A stretch of DNA of 64,000 bases, taken from contig NZ_JBKBHC010000001.1 in NCBI RefSeq assembly GCF_046297895.1, positions 460,762 through 524,761 of the forward strand. The letters are read 5' to 3'. Positions 1 through 9,362 of this stretch are shown here, one piece after another. The stretch is from Ferrovibrio sp046297895. GTDB taxonomy: Bacteria > Pseudomonadota > Alphaproteobacteria > Ferrovibrionales > Ferrovibrionaceae. The first letter of the stretch is position 1. Every line of letters begins with the position of its first letter. Position numbers and translations under genes: made by a program. Below the pieces are notes generated by a model. That model ran no database searches. It was not told the DNA's origin and was given only the letters and a program-made list of their open reading frames with translations.

Positions 1-801
1 CAGCACCAGGATGTCGCGCGGCAGATGGCTGAACTTGGCGAACGAGTCGAGATACTGCGTCAGCGGCCCGGCTTCGGGTTCGCCGGGGTAGACGCCGATA
101 TGCGGCGAGATGCGCGGCAGCACCTGGTCGCCCGAGATCAGCACGTCCAGCGATGGGCAGTACAGGCAGGCATGTTCCGGCGAATGGCCGCGGCCGACGA
201 TCACCTGCCAGTCATGGGCGCCGATGCGGATGATGTCGCCTTCCGTAATGCGATGGAAACCACGCGGGATCGGCGTCACCGCCTTGGCGAAATTGCCGAA
301 GCCGCGCGCCCGGATCGCATCGAGTTGCGCCGCGTCGAAGCCCAGCCGCCCATAGAAGGCAATCACATCGACCGGCACTTCGGGCAGTTGCTCCAGTTCC
401 AGCATGCGGCCGAAGCTCCACTCGCCCAGCGTCATCCACAGCGGTGCATTGAATTTCTGCTGCAGCCAGCCGGCCAGCCCCAGATGGTCGGGATGGAAAT
501 GCGTGCATAGGATGCGGGTGATCGGCTTGCCGCCCAGATGCGCGGCGATCACCTGCTCCCAGATCGCCTGCAGCCTGGACGACCGCACGCCGGTATCCAC
601 CAGCGTCCAGCCCTCGCCATCCTCCAGCAGCCACAGATTGATGTAATCCAGCCCCGGGATTGGAATCGGCATGCGCAGCCACAGCACACCGGGCCGCATC
701 TGCATCACCGCGCCATCGCCCGGCCTGCCGCCATTCGGCTCCCTGGCAAAGGGATATTTCAGGCTGGCGCCGCCATCCGGCGTCGGCGTGCCATCGATCA
801 T
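1..801 (-). CDS. MBL-fold metallo-hydrolase, glyoxalase II-like (3' end cut off by window)
   Basis: The visible 267 residues form a metallo-beta-lactamase-fold hydrolase. The metal motif THFHPDH is at residues 100-106, a further ligand block GHSPEH at 205-210, and the bridging Asp in SGDQ at about 225. These are the zinc or iron ligands of the glyoxalase II-like class, which hydrolyse thioesters or related bonds. The sequence runs in frame to the left edge, so the C-terminus is missing. The chosen ATG is at 801; an in-frame GTG at 831 would add 10 residues and follows a stop codon closely. The substrate cannot be told. The next gene, an acyl-CoA dehydrogenase on the same strand, makes an acyl-CoA or thioester substrate possible, but a strong terminator lies between them. 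Confidence 0.85.
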   Translation of the reverse strand, partial: MIDGTPTPDGGASLKYPFAREPNGGRPGDGAVMQMRPGVLWLRMPIPIPGLDYINLWLLEDGEGWTLVDTGVRSSRLQAIWEQVIAAHLGGKPITRILCTHFHPDHLGLAGWLQQKFNAPLWMTLGEWSFGRMLELEQLPEVPVDVIAFYGRLGFDAAQLDAIRARGFGNFAKAVTPIPRGFHRITEGDIIRIGAHDWQVIVGRGHSPEHACLYCPSLDVLISGDQVLPRISPHIGVYPGEPEAGPLTQYLDSFAKFSHLPRDILVL

Positions 802-928
802 GGGAATGGAATCGTCTGCGGTGTCTGCCACGAAAGGCCTGCGGGGCTGGAGTTTTTGTTATGTGGGATAACTGTAGTTTCCCGTTGACGTAAGCGTCAA
901 TGCGGCGAAGTCCAGCACATCGGTCATG

Positions 929-957
929 AAAAAGGCCGGGGCATTGCCGCCCCGGCC
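929..957 (-). terminator. Intrinsic terminator after the acyl-CoA dehydrogenase gene
   Basis: Perfect 9-bp GC-rich arms at 934-942 and 949-957 enclose a 6-nt loop. On the minus strand the hairpin is followed by a run of five T (929-933, read as A on the plus strand). It lies about 35 bases past the stop codon of the upstream minus-strand gene and separates it from the MBL hydrolase. Confidence 0.85.
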
Positions 958-991
958 CGTTAATCCCTCGTGACGTTGCGGAAAAGGCGGC

Positions 992-2785
992 TTACGCCCG
1001 CAGCAATTCCGGCGTGACCTCGGCCAAAGCCGCGCTGCCTTCGGTGGCCGAACGGCATAGGCCATCCACCGTCGAGAGTACCTGCTCGGCAAACAGCCGC
1101 GCCGACACGATCTTGGCGGTGAAATACGGATCGGTGGAGCCGCCCGCGATCTCGGCTTTCGCCGCCAGCGCCTGCCGCGCGAGCAGCCAGCCGCCCACCG
1201 TGGTGGCAAAGCCGCGCAGGAACGGCGTGGCGCCAGCCAGTGCCGCGTTGGGATCCTTGGCCAGTTGCTGCCCCATCCAGACCGAGGCTTTGCCCAGCGA
1301 TTTCAGCGCCGCGTCAAGGTTGGCGTGGATGCTGCCAAAACCTTCGCCGGCCCTGGCCAGTTCGGCGATGGTCCCGCCGATCTCGGCGAACAGCGCCTTC
1401 ACCGTCTCGCCGCCATTCAGCGGCAGCTTGCGCGTCACCAGGTCGATCGCCTGGATGCCGTTGGTGCCTTCATAGATCGGCAAGATGCGGGCATCGCGGT
1501 AATGCTGGGCCGCGCCGGTCTCTTCGATGAAGCCCATGCCGCCGTGGAGCTGCACGCCCATGGACGCCACCTCGCAGCCGATATCGGTGGCCCAGGCCTT
1601 CGACAGCGGCGTAAACAACTCCACCATCGCCTTCCAGTGCTTGCGCTGCGCTTCGTCGGGATGATGGTGCGCGCGGTCGATGGCGGCAGCGTTCAGGTAG
1701 ATCAGGCCGCGGCAGGCCTCGGTCAGGCTGCGCATCAGCATCAGGGTGCGGCGCACATCCGGATGCTCAATGATCGCCACATGCTGCTCGGCATTCATGC
1801 CGGGATGGCGGCCCTGTTTGCGCTGTTCGGCGTAATCCAGCGCCTGCTGGTAGGCGCGCTCGGCAATCGCCAGGCCCTGGCAGCCCACGGACAGGCGAGC
1901 GTTGTTCATCATGGTGAACATGCAGCGCATGCCCTGGTTCTCCGCACCCAGCAGCCAGCCGATGCACTCGTCGTTGTCGCCGTAGCTCATCACGCAGGTC
2001 GGGCTGGCATGGATGCCAAGCTTGTGTTCCAGCGACACCACGCGCAGATCGTTGCGCTTGCCCGGGTTGCCGTTGGCGTCTGGGATGAATTTCGGCACGA
2101 TGAACAGCGAGATGCCCTTGGTGCCGGCCGGCGCATCGGGTAGGCGGGCCAGCACGAGATGCACGATATTCTCGGCCATGTCGTGTTCGCCATAGGTGAT
2201 GAAGATCTTCATCCCCTTGATCTTGTAAGTGCCGTCGCCCACCGGCACGGCCTTGGCTTTCAGCGCGCCGACATCCGAACCGGCCTGCGGCTCGGTCAGG
2301 TTCATCGAGCCGGTCCACTGGCCCGACACCATCTTGGGCAGATACAGCGCCTTCTGCGCATCCGTGCCATGCGCCATGATCGCGTCGATGGCGCCTTGGG
2401 TCAGCAGCGGGCAGAGCGAAAACGACAGATTGGCGGCCTGCACCATCTCCTGTGCCGCCATGGTGAGTGCCCAGGGCATGGCACCACCGCCGAGTTCCTC
2501 GGGAAACGGCATGCCGTTCCAGCCGCCATCGACGAATTTCCTGTAGGCATCGGCAAAACCCGGCGCGGTGCGCACCACGCCGTTATCGAGTTTTGCGCCT
2601 TCCTTGTCGCCGCCGCGGTTGAGCGGGGAGAGCACGCCGGCAGCGAATTTCGCGGCCTCTTCCAGCACGGCGCCGACGGTTTCGCCCTCAGCATTTTCCA
2701 GACCCGGCAGGGTGGCCAGTTCGGCCAGGCCAGCGATCTGCTCCAGGGTGAAACGCATATCCTTGACGGGGGCGGCGTATTCCAT
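992..2785 (-). CDS. Acyl-CoA dehydrogenase (FadE/DmdC-like, long form)
   Basis: A 597-residue FAD-dependent acyl-CoA dehydrogenase of the long subfamily, which carries an extra C-terminal domain and includes 3-methylmercaptopropionyl-CoA dehydrogenase (DmdC). It would introduce the 2,3-double bond into an acyl-CoA and pass electrons to ETF. The substrate/FAD motif MNLTEPQAGSDVG is at 161-173, and the likely catalytic Glu is in LPIYEGTNGIQ near residue 439. The ATG at 2785 is preceded by GGGAGA at good spacing; an upstream in-frame ATG at 2860 lacks a ribosome site and would add a non-conserved stretch. It is divergent from tsaC across about 100 bases. Chain length and true substrate are not evident, and no thiolase or hydratase is nearby, so the DmdC name is not assigned. 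Confidence 0.9.
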   Translation of the reverse strand: MEYAAPVKDMRFTLEQIAGLAELATLPGLENAEGETVGAVLEEAAKFAAGVLSPLNRGGDKEGAKLDNGVVRTAPGFADAYRKFVDGGWNGMPFPEELGGGAMPWALTMAAQEMVQAANLSFSLCPLLTQGAIDAIMAHGTDAQKALYLPKMVSGQWTGSMNLTEPQAGSDVGALKAKAVPVGDGTYKIKGMKIFITYGEHDMAENIVHLVLARLPDAPAGTKGISLFIVPKFIPDANGNPGKRNDLRVVSLEHKLGIHASPTCVMSYGDNDECIGWLLGAENQGMRCMFTMMNNARLSVGCQGLAIAERAYQQALDYAEQRKQGRHPGMNAEQHVAIIEHPDVRRTLMLMRSLTEACRGLIYLNAAAIDRAHHHPDEAQRKHWKAMVELFTPLSKAWATDIGCEVASMGVQLHGGMGFIEETGAAQHYRDARILPIYEGTNGIQAIDLVTRKLPLNGGETVKALFAEIGGTIAELARAGEGFGSIHANLDAALKSLGKASVWMGQQLAKDPNAALAGATPFLRGFATTVGGWLLARQALAAKAEIAGGSTDPYFTAKIVSARLFAEQVLSTVDGLCRSATEGSAALAEVTPELLRA

Positions 2786-2884
2786 CTCGGTCTCCCTTGA
2801 ACCGCGCGACTGTACAATGAGGCGCTGCATAATATGGTCTGGAACGCCTAGCAAGGCCAATGCCCCCCGGCGTAAACTTGGCCC

Positions 2885-3820
2885 ATGGTTGACGTAACGA
2901 TTTCAGAGGCCGCCGAGAAGTTGAAAGCCGGCGAGGTGGTCGCTTTCGCCACCGAGACGGTCTACGGGTTGGGCGCCGATGCCACCAATCCCTTCGCAGT
3001 CGCAAAAATTTTTGCGGCCAAGGGCAGGCCGGATTTCAATCCGCTAATTTGTCATATCGCCGACCTCTCTCAGCTCGATGCATTGGTAACGGTCGATACT
3101 CGTGCCCGCCGGCTGGCCGAGGCTTTCTGGCCCGGCGCCCTCACGCTGGTGCTGCCGCGCCGGCCCGACTGCCCGGTGGCGCCGGCTGTCTCCGCCGGCC
3201 TGCCCACGCTGGCCTTGCGCATGCCGGCGCATCCGCAGGCGCGCGCCCTGCTGCGCCAGGTTGGCCGGCCCGTTGCCGCCCCTTCGGCCAACCGCTCGGG
3301 TCACGTCTCGCCCACCACCGCACGCCACGTGCGCGACAGCTTGGGGCCTGACATCGCCGTGCTGGATGGCGGCCCCTGCCCCGTCGGCCTGGAATCCACC
3401 GTGGTCGGCCTGACCGGGCCGCAGGCCACCCTGCTGCGGCCGGGCGGATTGGCGGCGGAGGAGATCGAGCGCGTGCTCGGCGCACCGCTGGCGCGGCCGA
3501 TGGATGCGAAACTGGAATCGCCCGGCATGCTGCTGAAGCATTACGCGCCACGCCTGCCGGTGCGGCTCAATGCGGCCGCGCCGCTGTCCGGCCGCCGCGA
3601 GGGACTGCTCAGCTTCGGCCCGGCGGCGCCGGGCTTCGCCCATGTGCATCCCCTGAGCGCGGCCGGCGATCTGGCCGAGGCGGCGGCCAACCTGTATGCC
3701 GGCCTGCATGCGCTTGATGCCCTGCCCGGCCTGGACGGCATTGCGGTGATGCCGATACCGGGCCACGGCCTGGGCCAGGCCATCAACGACAGGCTTACGC
3801 GCGCGGCGCGCGGACGCTAG
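2885..3820 (+). CDS. tsaC: L-threonylcarbamoyladenylate synthase (Sua5 type)
   Basis: This enzyme makes threonylcarbamoyl-AMP from threonine, bicarbonate and ATP, the first step of t6A37 modification of ANN-decoding tRNAs in the cytoplasm. The YrdC-domain motifs TETVYGLGADA (23-33) and KGRP (46-49) are present, as is the SAN element in PSANRSG. At 311 residues it is the longer Sua5 form, with an extra C-terminal domain after a linker, rather than the roughly 200-residue TsaC form. The start overlaps no neighbour. The flavoprotein gene follows 27 bases downstream and may be co-transcribed. Confidence 0.95.
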   Translation: MVDVTISEAAEKLKAGEVVAFATETVYGLGADATNPFAVAKIFAAKGRPDFNPLICHIADLSQLDALVTVDTRARRLAEAFWPGALTLVLPRRPDCPVAPAVSAGLPTLALRMPAHPQARALLRQVGRPVAAPSANRSGHVSPTTARHVRDSLGPDIAVLDGGPCPVGLESTVVGLTGPQATLLRPGGLAAEEIERVLGAPLARPMDAKLESPGMLLKHYAPRLPVRLNAAAPLSGRREGLLSFGPAAPGFAHVHPLSAAGDLAEAAANLYAGLHALDALPGLDGIAVMPIPGHGLGQAINDRLTRAARGR

Positions 3821-3847
3821 GATCGCCGCCTCAATGACGGTGACTGA

Positions 3848-5272
3848 ATGAACGCTCTCGCTCCCGATCTGCTCGACCGCTTCCGCGCCATCGTCGGCCC
3901 CAAGGGCTGGACCTCCGAGCCCGATGCGCTGGCCCAGCATGTACGCGAATGGCGCGACCTCTATGCCGGCACGACGCCGCTGGTCCTCAAACCGGCCAGC
4001 ACGGCGGAGGTGGCCGCCATCGTGAAGCTGGCGAACGAGACCAAGACCAAACTGGTGCCGCAGGGCGGCAATACCGGCCTGGTCGGCGGCGGCATCCCCT
4101 TCGATGGCGGCGACGAGATCATCCTGTCGCTGCAGCGCATGAACAGGATCCGCGCCATCGATCCGCTGAACGACACGATCACGGTGGAAGCCGGCTGCAT
4201 CCTGCAGAATGTGCAGCAGGCGGCGCGCGAGGCCGGCCGGCTGTTTCCGCTGTCCATCGGCTCGGAAGGCAGTTGCACGATCGGCGGCAACCTCTCCACC
4301 AATGCCGGCGGCAACGCCGTGCTGCGCTATGGCAATACCCGCGAGCTGACGCTCGGCCTGGAGGTGGTGCTGGCCGACGGCCAGGTCTGGGACGGCCTGC
4401 GCGGCCTGCGCAAGGACAATACCGGCTACGACCTGCGCGACCTGTTCATCGGCGGCGAAGGCACGCTGGGGATCATCACCGCCGCCGTGCTGAAGCTGCA
4501 TCCGCTGCCCAAGGCGATGGCCACCGCCTTCACGGCGATTCCCAGCCCGCAGGCCGCCATTGAACTGCTGGCCCTGGCCAAGGCGGCCACCGGCGGTCAG
4601 GTCACCGGCTGCGAGATCATGCCACGCATCGGGCTGGATTATGTACTGCGGCACACGCCGGCCACCAGCGACCCGATCGCCGGGCGCCATCCCTGGTATC
4701 TGATCCTGGAATTCTCCTCGGGCCGCGACGACGGCGCCATTGCCGAGACCATGGAGGCCGTGCTGACGGAGGGCTTCGAGAAGGGCCTGGTGCTGGATGC
4801 CGCCATCGCACAGTCAGATGCCCAGCGCGCCGCCTTCTGGAAGATCCGCGAGGCGATGTCGAGCGCCCAGAAACCCGAAGGCGGCAGCATCAAATGCGAT
4901 ATCTCGGTGCCGGTGTCGCAGATGCCGCTGTTCATCGAGCGGGCCAGCAAGGCGGTGGAGGACCTGATCCCCGGCGTGCGCATCGTCGCCTTCGGCCATA
5001 TCGGCGACGGCAACGTGCATTTCAACCCGTCCCAGCCGGTGGGTTGGAAGCCGGAAGACTTCATGTCCTACTGGGACCGCGTGCACCAGATCGTGCACGA
5101 CATCGCCCACGAGATGAATGGCTCGATCTCGGCCGAGCATGGCGTCGGCCGCATGAAGATCGACGAGATCACGCAATACAAGCCGGCCATCGAGATCGAG
5201 ATGATGCGCCGGATCAAGCGCGCTTTCGACCCGAACAATATCCTCAATCCCGGCAAGGTCGTGCGGCCCTGA
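3848..5272 (+). CDS. FAD-binding oxidoreductase, D-2-hydroxyglutarate/glycolate dehydrogenase (GlcD) family
   Basis: A 474-residue flavoprotein of the vanillyl-alcohol oxidase fold. The PP-type FAD-binding motif GGNTGLVGGG is at 73-82. The C-terminal half has the GHIGDGNVHFN and HGVGRMK blocks, which carry the metal- and substrate-binding residues of D-lactate, D-2-hydroxyglutarate and glycolate dehydrogenases. It would oxidise a D-2-hydroxyacid to a 2-oxoacid. Length and motif set fit the D2HGDH-like, single-subunit members best. No GlcE/GlcF partners are adjacent, which argues against a glycolate oxidase complex. The next gene starts one base after the stop. Confidence 0.9.
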   Translation: MNALAPDLLDRFRAIVGPKGWTSEPDALAQHVREWRDLYAGTTPLVLKPASTAEVAAIVKLANETKTKLVPQGGNTGLVGGGIPFDGGDEIILSLQRMNRIRAIDPLNDTITVEAGCILQNVQQAAREAGRLFPLSIGSEGSCTIGGNLSTNAGGNAVLRYGNTRELTLGLEVVLADGQVWDGLRGLRKDNTGYDLRDLFIGGEGTLGIITAAVLKLHPLPKAMATAFTAIPSPQAAIELLALAKAATGGQVTGCEIMPRIGLDYVLRHTPATSDPIAGRHPWYLILEFSSGRDDGAIAETMEAVLTEGFEKGLVLDAAIAQSDAQRAAFWKIREAMSSAQKPEGGSIKCDISVPVSQMPLFIERASKAVEDLIPGVRIVAFGHIGDGNVHFNPSQPVGWKPEDFMSYWDRVHQIVHDIAHEMNGSISAEHGVGRMKIDEITQYKPAIEIEMMRRIKRAFDPNNILNPGKVVRP

Positions 5273-5273
5273 C

Positions 5274-5801
5274 ATGACCGTTCTGTTTCGCGCTTACCTG
5301 GCGATCAGCGCCGACGGCTTCATCGCCCGGCCCGACGGATCGGTCGACTGGCTGCATGATTACGATCCTGCCGATTTTGGCCATGACGCTTTCATGGCCG
5401 GCATCGGCAGCATCGTCATGGGCCGGGCCACCTACGAGATCAGCCGCAGCTTTGGCGGCGACTGGCCCTATGCCGGCAAGCCGGGTTATGTGGTGACATC
5501 GCAGGCGCTGCGCGAGCTGCCGCCGGATACGCAAACCTGCCGCGCCGATTTCGGCGCGCTGGCCGCCGAGCTGCGGCGCGTGTCGAAGGGCGACGTGTGG
5601 CTGCTGGGCGGCACGCGGCTATGGGAAGGCTTCCTGCAGGCCGGCGCGCTCGACCGTTTCGAGCTGTTTGTCATTCCCCGCCTGATCGGCGAGGGCCTGC
5701 CGCTGCTGCCGCCGGAGCGCCGCGACCTGCGCCTCGAACTGCTCGAGTCCGAGGCGCTCAGCCGTGGCGTGATCAGGCTGGTCTACAAACCGCTGCTATG
5801 A
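5274..5801 (+). CDS. Dihydrofolate reductase family protein (RibD C-terminal-like)
   Basis: A 175-residue protein of the RibD_C/DHFR-like fold. It starts with the typical strand and loop RAYLAISADGFIARPDGS and has an NADPH-binding stretch VWLLGGTRLWEGFL in the second half. These small proteins are presumed NADPH reductases of unknown substrate; it is not canonical FolA. The ATG lies one base after the stop of the flavoprotein gene, so translation is probably coupled. Its 3' end overlaps the convergent TRAP permease gene by 6 bases. Confidence 0.8.
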   Translation: MTVLFRAYLAISADGFIARPDGSVDWLHDYDPADFGHDAFMAGIGSIVMGRATYEISRSFGGDWPYAGKPGYVVTSQALRELPPDTQTCRADFGALAAELRRVSKGDVWLLGGTRLWEGFLQAGALDRFELFVIPRLIGEGLPLLPPERRDLRLELLESEALSRGVIRLVYKPLL

Positions 5802-7652
5802 CGCCCGGCCCAGATTCGGGTCGCGGGCAATCGCCTTCTGCGTCATGAACACCACCACGATCAGGCCAATGCCGATCAGATCGGTGACCAGGCCGGGCTT
5901 GATCAGGCAGAGCGCTCCGGCGACCAGCAATGCGCGTTCCCACATCAGCGCAGGCCTGATCAGGTAGCCGTACAGTCCGGCAGCCAGCGCCAGACAGCCG
6001 ATGGTTGCGCTGGCGGCGGCATGCAGGATGTCTGGCCAGTCGCCGATGGCCAGCAGGGCTGGCTCGTAGACGAACATGAACGGCACGATGAAGCCGGCCG
6101 CCCCGGTGCGCACGGCCGCCCATCCCGCTTCCCATATGTTCGCCTTTGCCAGGCTGGCCGCGGCATAGACCGCCAGCGCCACCGGCGGCGTGATCGCCGA
6201 CAGGATGGCGAAGTAGAAGGCGAACATGTGCGCCGCCGGCTCGATCACGCCCAGCTTCATCAGCGCCGGAACCATCAGCGACACCATGACGATATAGGCC
6301 GGCGTGGTGGGCATGCCCATGCCGAGGATGATGCCCGCCACCGCCGTCAGCACCAGCGCCAGCACCAGGCTGTTCTGCGACAGGCCCACCACCCAGTTGG
6401 TGAAGGTGAGACCAAGGCCGGTCAGGGTGATCGAACCGATCACCAGGCCGGCACAGGCGCAGGCCAGCGCCACTGCCAGCGTGTTGCGGGCGCCGTCCTG
6501 CAGGGCGTCCCACACCATCTCCAGGCGCAGGCCCTCGCGCGTGTTGGCGCGCAGCATGGCAACCGGGAAGCAGGCCAGCGTTCCGGCCAGGGCGCAGAGC
6601 GGCGCCGAATAGCCCATGAACATGCCGCCCAGGATCACCGCCACCGGAATGAAGAGGTGGCCACGCTCCTTGAGCACCGCAAGCAGTCGCGGCACCTCAT
6701 GGGCCGGCAGGCCGTGCAGGCCACGCCGCTTGGCCTCGAAATGCACCGCCCCGAAGCAGGCGATATAGTACAGCAGGGCCGGAATCAGGGCCCACAGCAC
6801 CACCGTGGCATAGGGCACGGCCAGGAATTCGGCCATCACGAAAGCGGCCGCGCCCATGATCGGCGGCATGATTTGTCCGCCGGTGGACGCCACCGATTCG
6901 ACTGCCGCGGCGAACGATGGCTTGAAGCCGCTGCGCTTCATCAGCGGAATGGTGATCGGGCCGTCGACCATGACATTGGCCACCGCCGAGCCGGAAATGG
7001 TGCCGAACAGCGAAGACGACACCACCGCCACCTTGCCCGGACCGCCGGCCTGCCGGCCGGTGAGCGCCAGCGCAAAATCCATGAACAGCTTGCCCGTGCC
7101 GGTGCGCTCCATGAACGAGCCGAACAGCACGAAGATCATCACATAGGCGGCCGAGACGCCGAGCGTGGAGCCGAAAATGCCCTCGGTCGTCATGTAGAGC
7201 TGGTCGAGCAGGGTGAGCGGATCCACCTGCGTGACGAACAGCGCATGTCCCATGAAGACCAGCGCGGTGATCGGCAGGGCCCAACCGATCACGCGGCGCG
7301 TGGAATCCAGAACGATCACGACCAGGAATACGCCGGCAACGATATCGAGTGGCTTAAGGTCATCGATGTAGATGATGCGGTCGATGAAATAGTCGAGATT
7401 GATGAACAGATGGCCCAACGCCAGTGCGGCGCCTGCGAACAGCAGGGCATCGAGCCAGATGAAACGGCGCCGGCCGACGGCATCCCGCGCGATGGGGTAG
7501 AGCAGCAGCACCAGGGCCAGGGCAAAGGCCAGATGGATGCCACGAAAGATCAGGGCCTGCGGCGGCCCCATGGCGATGACCCACATGTGGTACAGCGCCA
7601 TCGCCACGCCGATCGGCGCGACTACGCGCCTGACCAGGGTTCTGCCATCCAT
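5796..7652 (-). CDS. TRAP transporter fused permease subunit (DctMQ fusion, TAXI type)
   Basis: A 618-residue, very hydrophobic inner-membrane protein. The first roughly 170 residues correspond to the small 4-TM DctQ subunit and the rest to the 12-TM DctM subunit, so the two are fused, as is usual for TAXI-type TRAP systems. The DctM signature MGMPTTPAYIV is in the second half. It would import an organic acid or amino acid using a sodium or proton gradient, receiving ligand from the periplasmic protein encoded upstream. A terminator-like hairpin lies between the binding protein gene and this one. The substrate is not recognisable. Confidence 0.92.
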   Translation of the reverse strand: MDGRTLVRRVVAPIGVAMALYHMWVIAMGPPQALIFRGIHLAFALALVLLLYPIARDAVGRRRFIWLDALLFAGAALALGHLFINLDYFIDRIIYIDDLKPLDIVAGVFLVVIVLDSTRRVIGWALPITALVFMGHALFVTQVDPLTLLDQLYMTTEGIFGSTLGVSAAYVMIFVLFGSFMERTGTGKLFMDFALALTGRQAGGPGKVAVVSSSLFGTISGSAVANVMVDGPITIPLMKRSGFKPSFAAAVESVASTGGQIMPPIMGAAAFVMAEFLAVPYATVVLWALIPALLYYIACFGAVHFEAKRRGLHGLPAHEVPRLLAVLKERGHLFIPVAVILGGMFMGYSAPLCALAGTLACFPVAMLRANTREGLRLEMVWDALQDGARNTLAVALACACAGLVIGSITLTGLGLTFTNWVVGLSQNSLVLALVLTAVAGIILGMGMPTTPAYIVMVSLMVPALMKLGVIEPAAHMFAFYFAILSAITPPVALAVYAAASLAKANIWEAGWAAVRTGAAGFIVPFMFVYEPALLAIGDWPDILHAAASATIGCLALAAGLYGYLIRPALMWERALLVAGALCLIKPGLVTDLIGIGLIVVVFMTQKAIARDPNLGRAS

Positions 7653-7700
7653 CGTCCGCCCCTCCCGGATCGACCGCCGCTTCCTTTGTCGAAGCGGCGA

Positions 7701-7739
7701 AAAAAAGGACCGGCGTCGCCCGTCCAGAAGCGACGCCGG
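7701..7739 (-). terminator. Intercistronic terminator/attenuator in the TRAP operon
   Basis: Ten-bp perfect arms at 7710-7719 and 7730-7739, followed on the minus strand by two G-rich bases and then seven T (the A run from about 7700 to 7706). It sits between the stop of the binding-protein gene (7758) and the start of the permease gene (7652). Partial termination here would give the excess of binding protein over permease usual in transport operons. Confidence 0.7.
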
Positions 7740-7757
7740 CCAGTACGCCTCAATCGG

Positions 7758-8723
7758 TTACTTCAGCGCACCGACTTCGCGGTAGTATTTCGCCGCACCC
7801 GGATGCAGTGGCACGCCGATATCCTCGGCCATCTCCTTGGCGGTCAGCTTGGCCATCGCCTTGTTCACCGCGGCCATGTCGGCCACCTGGGTGGCCATCG
7901 CCCTGGTCACGGCATAGACCTTGTCTTCCGGCAGCTTGCACGAGGTGATGAAGTGCGTGGAATAACCGATCACCGGCACATCCTTGTCCTGCTTCGGATA
8001 GGTGCCGGCCGGCACGATCACCTTGTTGTAGCCGGCATTGATCTTCTTCATCTCGGCCAGACCATTGTCGGTGATCGGCACCAGCTTGACGTCGCGCGAG
8101 GTGGCCAGGTCCATCACCGAGGAGGCCGGGATGGTGGTGCCGAGCGTGAAGACCTGGGCATGCCCATCCTTCAGCAGCGCCGCGGCATCGTTGTAGGAGG
8201 CCATGAAATTGACCTTGCTCATGGCGTCATACGACAGGCCATGCGCCTTCAGGATGTCGGCCGAAATCGCCTCGGCGGTATTGCCCCTGGTCTGCACCGC
8301 GATGGCCTTGCCTTTCAGGTCCTCGACCTTCTCGATCTTGGAATCGGCCGTCACCACCACCTGGAAATACTGCGGATAGAGGTTGGCGACCTGGCAGACA
8401 TTGGCGGCCTTCTCGTTGAACGGCGCGCGGCCATTGACCGCATCGACGGTGGAGATCGAGTTGCCGAAGCCGAATTCGGCCTTGCCTTCCTGCACGCCCT
8501 TCACATTGGCGATGCCGGCGCCCGGCAGGGTCTGGATGGTCAAGCCAGGCACAGCCTTCTCGAACATCGCCTTCATGGTGCCGCCCAGCGGCACCCAGAC
8601 GCCGCCCTGCGGCCCCGTCATCAGCTTGTAGGTCTGTGCCTGCGCGTCGGCCCCGGCGAATCCGGCGATACCGAGGGTTACAGCCGCAACAAATACGGCG
8701 CGACTGATGCTGTTATGACGCAT
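7758..8723 (-). CDS. TAXI family TRAP transporter solute-binding protein
   Basis: A 321-residue periplasmic binding protein. A Sec signal peptide (about residues 1-30) ends at a DAQAQ-like cleavage region. The mature part starts with YKLMTGPQGGVWVPLGG, the pattern after which the TAXI family (TRAP-associated extracytoplasmic immunogenic) is recognised. It would capture the substrate for the fused permease encoded just downstream on the same strand. Family members are often annotated with glutamate or dicarboxylate, but nothing in the sequence decides this. Confidence 0.92.
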   Translation of the reverse strand: MRHNSISRAVFVAAVTLGIAGFAGADAQAQTYKLMTGPQGGVWVPLGGTMKAMFEKAVPGLTIQTLPGAGIANVKGVQEGKAEFGFGNSISTVDAVNGRAPFNEKAANVCQVANLYPQYFQVVVTADSKIEKVEDLKGKAIAVQTRGNTAEAISADILKAHGLSYDAMSKVNFMASYNDAAALLKDGHAQVFTLGTTIPASSVMDLATSRDVKLVPITDNGLAEMKKINAGYNKVIVPAGTYPKQDKDVPVIGYSTHFITSCKLPEDKVYAVTRAMATQVADMAAVNKAMAKLTAKEMAEDIGVPLHPGAAKYYREVGALK

Positions 8724-8795
8724 GGTGTCCTCCCGAATGATTTTTTGTGCGTGCGAGTGTGCGCAGCCCGCGCCGCCGCGTCAAGCAAAGATCAG

Positions 8796-9251
8796 TCAAC
8801 TGAATAGATCGAGCTGTGGTTGCGCGGCATTTTTTTCGTGCTGCAGCGCGTCATGCGGCAGCAGCGCCCCATCCGACCGGATGTGAACCACGCTCGATCC
8901 GTGCATCAGCAGCGCCGGCGTCACCAGATGCGTGCGGTGGCAATGCCGTGGATCGGCCTCGGCGCACATCATCGCGGTTGGCTTCTCTTCTGCCCAGGCG
9001 ATCAGCGCCGTGATCCCTGCCTGAAAATCAGGCTCCGCCGCGCGAGGCATGCCGCCCAGCGTCTCGCCGAACCAGCGGTAGTCGATGCCATCGGCTGCGA
9101 GGCGGTCCCGCAGCGCGGCCTGATTGAATTGCGGCACGAATCTTGATGCGGGGCGAGACCGCAGGTCGGCCAGCCGGCCGATGCCATGCGCCTGGAGCAA
9201 CGCGATGAAGCGCTCCGGCGGATGGTTCGAATGGCCGATGCTGTAGATCAC
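8796..9251 (-). CDS. DUF488 domain-containing protein
   Basis: A 151-residue DUF488 protein. It starts with the family signature IYSIGHSNHPPERF, followed by LADLRSRPASRFVPQF, and ends with the Cys/His stretch MCAEADPRHCHR typical of the family. The function is unknown; members are predicted to bind nucleic acid or nucleotides. The start is taken as GTG at 9251, with GGGAG about 10 bases upstream, because the family motif begins right after it. An ATG at 9416 would add 55 residues that cross the divergent efflux promoter and are not conserved. Confidence 0.85.
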   Translation of the reverse strand: MIYSIGHSNHPPERFIALLQAHGIGRLADLRSRPASRFVPQFNQAALRDRLAADGIDYRWFGETLGGMPRAAEPDFQAGITALIAWAEEKPTAMMCAEADPRHCHRTHLVTPALLMHGSSVVHIRSDGALLPHDALQHEKNAAQPQLDLFS

Positions 9252-9299
9252 GGACGTCAGGCTCCCGGGACCGCTGAAGGGATTTGTGACCCCGATCAC

Positions 9300-9317
9300 A
9301 GTTACCAACCGGTAACT
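9300..9317. promoter_or_regulatory. Palindromic operator-like site before the RND efflux genes
   Basis: The inverted repeat AGTTACC-aacc-GGTAACT has perfect 7-bp arms. It lies between the divergent DUF488 and RND adaptor genes, about 30 bases upstream of an AT-rich, -10-like stretch (9345-9355). The shape suits a dimeric TetR- or MarR-type repressor. No such regulator gene is adjacent, so the assignment is inference. Confidence 0.5.
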
Positions 9318-9362
9318 TGCACAGGATGGACGGGTTTTACGCGTATCTATATATACAGCGCG

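Noticed and set aside
6021..8807. A 928-codon plus-strand frame across the TRAP genes
   Set aside because: It is antisense to the TRAP permease and binding protein, with no recognisable domains.
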